Assembly: GCF_000218895.1 (NCBI RefSeq) | Contig: NC_015703.1 | Span: forward strand, 1,487,501 to 1,551,500 | Direction of reading: 5' to 3' | DNA from: Runella slithyformis DSM 19594 | GTDB taxonomy: Bacteria; Bacteroidota; Bacteroidia; Cytophagales; Spirosomataceae | DNA length: 64,000 bases | In this document: in pieces, positions 60,034 to 64,000 of the stretch | Layout of the letters: the number at the start of each line of letters is the position of its first letter | How positions within the stretch are numbered: the stretch's first letter is position 1 | The notes under the pieces: model-generated | The model's input: the letters and a program-made list of their open reading frames with translations, nothing else | Databases searched by the model: none | What the model was told of the DNA's origin: nothing | Made by a program: the position numbers and the translations under genes

Positions 60034-60704
60034 TGAAAACCGAAGTTCTTACCCCAAAAATCTCCGATGAGGAATACCGCCGGCTCAAGGCGGTTTCCAA
60101 CTCAGACCTGACGCGCCTGCGCGATGAGCTTTTTGCCCGTACGCGCCCCCTAAATACCAAAGCCCTGCAAATGGGATCGGCACTGCACCAATCGGTACTG
60201 GAGCCGCACCTCGAAAAAAACTGGAGCGATCAGGTAGATGTAGATATTGTGGAAAGTATCAAAGACAACCTTAACCATTTTAAGCCGTTTCAGATTCTGC
60301 GGCAACAGGCCGAATGCGAGGTGGTGCGGGTGTGGGAAGATGACATGACGGGCGTACTGTGCAAGGGCAAATTGGACATGGTGTGCGCGCAGGGGGTTCT
60401 GGCCGATATCAAAACAACTTCCTGCGATACCGCGGAAGCCTTTCGCCGTATCTGCCGAACGTATGACTACGACCGTCAGGTGGCCTTCTATTGGGACAGT
60501 TTCCGAAATGAAACAAAACTCCCCGAAAGATTTGTCCTGTTTGGGATCCAAAAGAATTTTCCTTACCAAATATACACCTATGAGCTTTTGCCCGACGACG
60601 ATTTTGTAAAGCGTGGACGCAATAAGTATCAGTCTTTATTAAAAACTTGGAAAAGCAACCATGATGATAAAACTCAAAGGAGAAAATGGATTATTCTGGA
60701 TTAA
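60030..60704 (+). CDS. PD-(D/E)XK nuclease of the RecE/exonuclease VIII type
   Basis: The 224-residue protein has the nuclease signature GKLDMVCAQGVLADIKTT (Asp, then Asp-Ile-Lys) followed by AEAFRRICRTYDYDRQVAFYWD, as in the C-terminal domain of phage RecE-like exonuclease (PF12684). An early helix with SNSDLTRLRDELFARTRP precedes it. Phage and mobile-element versions act in recombination together with a single-strand annealing protein, which I do not see. ATG 60030 is chosen from the ATGA overlap. Its last 44 bases overlap the next gene. Confidence 0.78.
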   Translation: MMKTEVLTPKISDEEYRRLKAVSNSDLTRLRDELFARTRPLNTKALQMGSALHQSVLEPHLEKNWSDQVDVDIVESIKDNLNHFKPFQILRQQAECEVVRVWEDDMTGVLCKGKLDMVCAQGVLADIKTTSCDTAEAFRRICRTYDYDRQVAFYWDSFRNETKLPERFVLFGIQKNFPYQIYTYELLPDDDFVKRGRNKYQSLLKTWKSNHDDKTQRRKWIILD

Positions 60705-60888
60705 TCCGGAAGCCATTGAAGTAGTAAAGGTCGAAAGCGATTGGAGCACCGTTACTACGCCTCGCCAAACCCTGACCGTTCGTACCAACGATAACGCCGA
60801 AGCGTTGGCCAACCTGTTGCAGTGCGATAACCTGGAGGATTTATTGGCCGACTGCGTATTTATGAGAGAATGGGAGCCTCCGTTTTAA
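60661..60888 (+). CDS. Small protein of unknown function overlapping the nuclease
   Basis: The 75-residue protein (MMIKLKGENGLFWINPEAIE) has a small strand-rich pattern a little like the FlbD fold, but I do not name it. Start 60661 or 60664 lies 44 bases inside the nuclease gene, an unusually long overlap; a later start would remove the recognisable part. No RBS can be singled out. The function is unknown. Confidence 0.55.
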   Translation: MMIKLKGENGLFWINPEAIEVVKVESDWSTVTTPRQTLTVRTNDNAEALANLLQCDNLEDLLADCVFMREWEPPF

Positions 60889-60986
60889 GGAGTTATCCGA
60901 TAACCGGTTATTCGTCAATCGCGATCCGTTTAATATTACAGCTAACCGATAACCATTAATGAATAACCGACACTGATTGTACATAG

Positions 60987-61466
60987 TTAAGAAGCCGGAA
61001 CAGAGATGGGGGTTGAACGTGTCTGCTGGATGACCTCGCGCAGAATGAGGATCTGGTCTTTGAGAAGCATGATAGTTTGCTCGCGTTCGTCCAGAAGCCG
61101 CTCCAGCCCTTTTTTCTGTTCTTCAAGCATATTGATTTTATGATCATAATGCGTAGCCTGCGTGCTTATCTCGGTGGTAGACTCGATAGTTGGGGCCCCG
61201 TTTCCCCCTTTGACCGAGATCTTATTGGTAATTCTGACCGGATCTCCGTCGCCCCGCAACAACCACTCTGCGCTTATATCTTCAAATTTAGTTAAAATGG
61301 TTTCCAGCGTATCATAACTGGGTCGCACTTTACCCCTTAAAATCGTGTAGAGCTTAGCGGGTTTGTCAAAGCCCAATTCTTTACTAAAACCATAAGGCGT
61401 CATTTTCTTAGATTCAATGAGATAAGCCAAACGGTTGAAAATGGTTTTAGTATCCTGCGATTCCAT
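60987..61466 (-). CDS. Phage-type repressor-like HTH protein with coiled coil
   Basis: The 159-residue protein has an N-terminal XRE-type HTH (FNRLAYLIESKKMTPYGFSKELGF, then KLYTILRGKVRPSYDTLETI) and a C-terminal heptad-rich helix (MLEEQKKGLERLLDEREQTIMLLKDQ) that probably makes it dimeric. Such proteins are found as regulators of prophages and integrative elements. It is divergent from the 61590 gene, a switch-like arrangement. Confidence 0.75.
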   Translation of the reverse strand: MESQDTKTIFNRLAYLIESKKMTPYGFSKELGFDKPAKLYTILRGKVRPSYDTLETILTKFEDISAEWLLRGDGDPVRITNKISVKGGNGAPTIESTTEISTQATHYDHKINMLEEQKKGLERLLDEREQTIMLLKDQILILREVIQQTRSTPISVPAS

Positions 61467-61589
61467 CGTTTTTTTCGGGGTTTTGAGATGCGGACTGATT
61501 AATTTTTCTCAAAAGTAAGAAGAAGAGCTCCGAACAGGCAAGGAAACATCAATATTTATTTTCTATTGCTTTCTTTTTTCAGCAAAAAT

Positions 61590-62168
61590 ATGAAAGATAT
61601 TATGAATAGTGAGGCGGCGATAGAATTCAAAATACTGGCGTATTTGATGAGCTGCGAAAACCGGGAAGAGGAGCTTGGAGGTGACGTCTTGGGGGAACAC
61701 TTTCGAAAGCTGTCGCAGACCGTGGGATTCAAAGAAGCCCTGACGGCCCCTTCGCTGTCGAAGATTACGGCGCAGAAAGGAGGCGCGTTTACCGAGAAGC
61801 TATTGGGGGCTATTCTCCTCCACTGCTGGCCTAAATCCATTGCCAAAATTTCGTGGTATGAGAAGCAATTGTTTGTGCGCTACCTGCTCAAATGCCACTC
61901 GACAGAGAGCGCCAAAGATGTATTGCTGGCGGGCACGTATGCCGGCCATTACAAAGTACGCAGAAGCTCCACGGCGGGTTATCTGATCGAACTGTTTAAG
62001 GAGTACATGAATTCACGGGCGGGCTACGTAGAGCGGTTCTATGAGCGCCGCAAACGAATCTATAATCATGAGTTGGAAGACAATGTTCAGACGCTCATCC
62101 GTCAGTGCCCTACCCTTCAGCCCGTGGTTGAAAACTTCTATGAGACACACCTGACCAAACCGAAGTGA
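61590..62168 (+). CDS. Unrecognised protein divergent from the repressor
   Basis: The 192-residue protein is helical and basic with repeated hydrophobic helices (EFKILAYLMSCENREEELGG; FTEKLLGAILLHCWPKS; EKQLFVRYLLKCHSTESAK). No signal peptide, membrane segment or catalytic motif is apparent. ATG 61590 is used, since TTG 61566 adds an unconvincing start; ATG 61602 is possible. It may be the gene controlled by the divergent HTH protein. It runs into the 15-bp repeat array. Confidence 0.65.
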   Translation: MKDIMNSEAAIEFKILAYLMSCENREEELGGDVLGEHFRKLSQTVGFKEALTAPSLSKITAQKGGAFTEKLLGAILLHCWPKSIAKISWYEKQLFVRYLLKCHSTESAKDVLLAGTYAGHYKVRRSSTAGYLIELFKEYMNSRAGYVERFYERRKRIYNHELEDNVQTLIRQCPTLQPVVENFYETHLTKPK

Positions 62169-62176
62169 AGAGAAGC

Positions 62177-62359
62177 GAGAAATGTAAAACTGAAAAATGT
62201 AAAACCGAAAAATATAAAACTGAAAAATGTAAAACCGAAAAATATAAAACTGAAAAATGTAAAACCGAAAAAGTAAAATCCATTCAAGGAATCAATGAAC
62301 TTTTACATTTTTCGGTTTTGCGCGGGGCCGCCCAAGCGGTTTACCATTTTTCGGTTTTT
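62177..62359. repeat. Seven 15-bp tandem units plus inverted copies
   Basis: Seven units of gaaaaatgtaaaacc-type sequence, alternating with gaaaaatataaaact, run from 62177 to 62281. Inverted copies appear at 62301-62319 and 62343-62359 (acatttttcggtttt is the complement). The array stays open as KCKTE/KYKTE pentapeptides but this is a by-product of the 15-base length. It lies at the end of the 61590 gene and before the minus-strand gene at 62376. Confidence 0.75.
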
Positions 62360-62375
62360 ACTATTTATTCATTCC

Positions 62376-62891
62376 TTAAGCCGATTGATACGCCGCCGCT
62401 TCTCTGCTTTCGAGCGTCGACACTTTGGCTCCGGCAAAAATAGTGTCGTATTGCTCCAAAAACGTCATAGCTTCACGCAGAAGCATTATTTCTTTCTGAT
62501 GACTGTCAAGTACCATTCTTAGATTTTCGTTCAACCCATACAACCGCAGGAGGCTTTTTACAGTTTTATCTTCCATGGCAAACAGCTTGTCAACGATTCC
62601 GAAGAAATCCGAACTTCTCATTCCTTCGGTTCTGACGTCAGCGATATTGACCAGTGCCTGCCACTTGTTTTTCAAAGCGTTCAATTCGGCAGAGGCACGG
62701 TGCGAGACCGTTTGGTACGAAACGGCTTTTGCATAAAACCGTTCCGTTTCTTCGGTAAGCTGTTCAAAAAAAGTTTGAAAGAACCCGTTGCTGCCGTGAG
62801 AGGCGGCCCATTCGGCGATACGCACCTGTAAGCGATTGAGCTGCATCAGATCACTTAAGAGAACGGGAGATATTTCGATGAATGCTTGCAT
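62376..62891 (-). CDS. Unrecognised helical protein
   Basis: The 171-residue protein (MQAFIEISPVLLSDLMQLNRL) is mostly helix, with long amphipathic segments (EWAASHGSNGFFQTFFEQL; MVLDSHQKEIMLLREAMTFL). No motif or membrane segment is seen. ATG 62891 is preferred because the upstream extension crosses a GC-rich palindrome at 62951-62967. Its 3' end overlaps no gene. Function unknown. Confidence 0.6.
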   Translation of the reverse strand: MQAFIEISPVLLSDLMQLNRLQVRIAEWAASHGSNGFFQTFFEQLTEETERFYAKAVSYQTVSHRASAELNALKNKWQALVNIADVRTEGMRSSDFFGIVDKLFAMEDKTVKSLLRLYGLNENLRMVLDSHQKEIMLLREAMTFLEQYDTIFAGAKVSTLESREAAAYQSA

Positions 62892-63024
62892 GACTTGGTT
62901 GATTTGAGCCGGGAAGGGACCACTGCGCCACGTTATTCGATCTTTGCGGCCACTCCCCCGGGGGGTGTATTCAGATGCTCTCAATGCGGTCTGTAAGACG
63001 CGTACAGGCTCCGCATGTGCGGCA

Positions 63025-63267
63025 TTAGGCTACAGGACAATAGTGCGGCAGGTCCAAGAGCCGGATGGCTTCTTTTTCGGCACTTTCAAACTCGGCCGCC
63101 GGACAGGGAACGCATTTAAGTTGTTCTATGATTGTGGGCGATATACGCCGTCTTTCGATGATCGGGTTGAAATCGTACAGGCTTATTACTTTTACTTCAT
63201 AGTCGCTCAACAGCTTGAAAAACTGACCTCCCCCTTTGCTTTTGAAGTACTCCGACTGTTTTTCCAT
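63025..63267 (-). CDS. Small unrecognised protein
   Basis: The 80-residue protein starts with MEKQSEYFKSKGGGQFF and has an alpha/beta look with acidic and basic clusters and two cysteines near a Pro (CVPCP). ATG 63267 is preferred over the longer frame, whose hydrophobic start looks accidental. No family is recognised. Confidence 0.5.
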   Translation of the reverse strand: MEKQSEYFKSKGGGQFFKLLSDYEVKVISLYDFNPIIERRRISPTIIEQLKCVPCPAAEFESAEKEAIRLLDLPHYCPVA

Positions 63268-63474
63268 TGAAAAAAATAGTTGTGTTATAATGCTTGGAAA
63301 TGAGTATAAAGATAATAAATAAATATTGAATAAAAAAGCAAATATCTGTTTATCAAAGTGCCATTTTCCTTCGAAAGAATCGACCATTTTGAGCCTTTAT
63401 AACCTCCTGAAAAACAATAAGATATGCACACAGAAAGAAGCACTGCGGAGACCGTCGGTCCTTTGGACATTTTT

Positions 63475-63512
63475 TCACAAAAAAAGAGCCGGGGGACAAA
63501 ATCCCCCGGCTC
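63475..63512 (-). terminator. Rho-independent terminator of the final small-gene operon
   Basis: A 12-bp perfect stem, agagccggggga (63484-63495) with tcccccggctct (63501-63512), has a 5-base loop. On the minus strand it is followed by a run of T, so it ends the transcript carrying the genes at 63557 and 63827. Confidence 0.85.
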
Positions 63513-63556
63513 TCAACCCATTCCTAAACCCTTTACCTTATGAAAAATCTACTACA

Positions 63557-63814
63557 CTATTTTTTGATCGGAATCGTGTTTGGCGGTTCGTTGTACCCAC
63601 GATTCTTACTCATATTTTTGCTCTTGGAAGATCGGATACTCTCATTTTTGGACGTATGAGGGCTATCAGACTTTATTTTACTGTCTTCCGGCGTTTTTTC
63701 GTTTTCAGCGGAAAACTTCTTCGATAGAAGTACTTCCGTTGAATTTTCGGTAGTACCGGACACCCCTTTTGTATTATCTGCGATTATCTCTTCGTCGTCA
63801 ACTGATCTTTTCAT
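63557..63814 (-). CDS. Charged low-complexity protein
   Basis: The 85-residue product is rich in Ser, Lys, Asp and Glu (SKKFSAENEKTPEDSKIKSD) with no hydrophobic core, so it is probably disordered. It starts 12 bases after the stop of the preceding partial gene and ends 44 bases before a strong terminator, which supports expression. A plus-strand frame over the same bases is less likely. Function unknown. Confidence 0.6.
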   Translation of the reverse strand: MKRSVDDEEIIADNTKGVSGTTENSTEVLLSKKFSAENEKTPEDSKIKSDSPHTSKNESIRSSKSKNMSKNRGYNEPPNTIPIKK

Positions 63815-63826
63815 AGCTATTATTGG

Positions 63827-64000
63827 CTAATCGCTGGTATATTTTTCGGCTTCTTCCGCCTTTTTTTTATGCTCTTTATACAACTTGACGTCTACTTTTT
63901 CAGGGTCTACCTCCGTTGTTTTTGGCGAAGTGTCGGCCTCTTTCTTTTTGACTTCGCCCGTTTTAGGGTTTTCTTCAAAATCCTGAGGTGTCACTACGTT
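63827..64000 (-). CDS. Partial charged protein (C-terminal 57 residues, cut by the window)
   Basis: The frame is open from 64000 to TAG at 63827-63829 and gives a Lys/Glu-rich tail (NPKTGEVKKKEADTSPKT and LYKEHKKKAEEAEKYTSD). It resembles the next protein in composition and probably belongs to the same operon. The N terminus lies beyond the window. Confidence 0.6.
   Translation of the reverse strand, partial: NVVTPQDFEENPKTGEVKKKEADTSPKTTEVDPEKVDVKLYKEHKKKAEEAEKYTSD

Noticed and set aside
62165-62443. Frame of repeated KCKTE/KYKTE pentapeptides
   Set aside because: It is produced by the 15-base repeat length and overlaps the minus-strand gene at 62376; no protein evidence.
63326-63727. Plus-strand frame over the end of the window
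   Set aside because: It crosses the terminator hairpin at 63484-63512 and opposes the better-supported minus-strand gene at 63557.

Overview
The window reads as chromosomal DNA of a Bacteroidota bacterium, most likely a Cytophagales member close to Runella, Dyadobacter or Spirosoma. The grounds are a SusC/SusD pair, a DUF4249/TonB-receptor pair, an FtsK-LolA neighbourhood, many lipoproteins with gliding-phylum signal peptides, and intergenic promoters of the Bacteroidota type (TTG, about 20 bases, then TAnnTTTG). The genus is inference. About 60 protein genes can be supported. I see no rRNA, tRNA, CRISPR array or intact insertion sequence.

Layout. 0-3.7 kb: DUF4249 lipoprotein and TonB-dependent receptor. 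3.8-7.0 kb: overlapping operon of ATP-grasp ligase, GNAT-like acyltransferase and Rieske oxygenase, which looks like a small uncharacterised biosynthetic or modifying pathway. 7.0-10.4 kb: lipoprotein and RNase R, convergent on a shared terminator. 10.7-12.3 kb: arsenosugar-type pair (AhpD-like protein and radical SAM ArsS). 12.4-14.0 kb: tripartite HipBST toxin-antitoxin system. 14.3-21.2 kb: four-gene minus-strand operon SusC, SusD, sodium/solute symporter and a metallophosphoesterase-fold protein that has lost several metal ligands. 21.4-24.3 kb: fatty acid hydroxylase, V8-like protease, and an SDR without its catalytic Tyr. 24.3-32.7 kb: LolA, FtsK, PyrD, Wzi/RemB-like barrel, OafA-type acyltransferase, polysaccharide deacetylase. 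32.9-37.6 kb: Upp, an orphan barstar-like protein, YraN, AraC regulator, SF1 helicase. 37.8-43.7 kb: sugar epimerase, Gfo/Idh dehydrogenase and a 1257-residue ThuA/dehydrogenase/HEAT/CARDB/cupredoxin lipoprotein. 43.7-47.0 kb: NagX-like acyltransferase, di-heme peroxidase, TolB-like propeller. 47.2-51.0 kb: a run of small stress or housekeeping proteins and an ECF42-type sigma factor with its YCII partner.

51.0-57.0 kb is a quinone/electrophile-detoxification-like cluster: pirin, MhqD-like hydrolase, two tandem-VOC ring-cleaving dioxygenases, a MarR-GNAT fusion regulator and an AraC regulator. A perfect 28-bp palindrome lies just upstream of the MarR-GNAT gene, and a REP-like repeat cluster lies beside it. 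57.0-58.8 kb: orphan PIN protein and RuvB.

From about 58.8 kb to the end the character changes: small unrecognised genes, a RecE-like PD-(D/E)XK nuclease, a phage-type repressor-like protein, two tandem repeat arrays, and charged low-complexity proteins. This looks like the edge of a mobile or phage-derived island and is the least explained part of the window. Repeats of several kinds (heptamer-like inverted repeats, bulged hairpins, 15-, 21- and 23-bp tandem units, and one palindrome carried inside a reading frame) are scattered through the intergenic regions.
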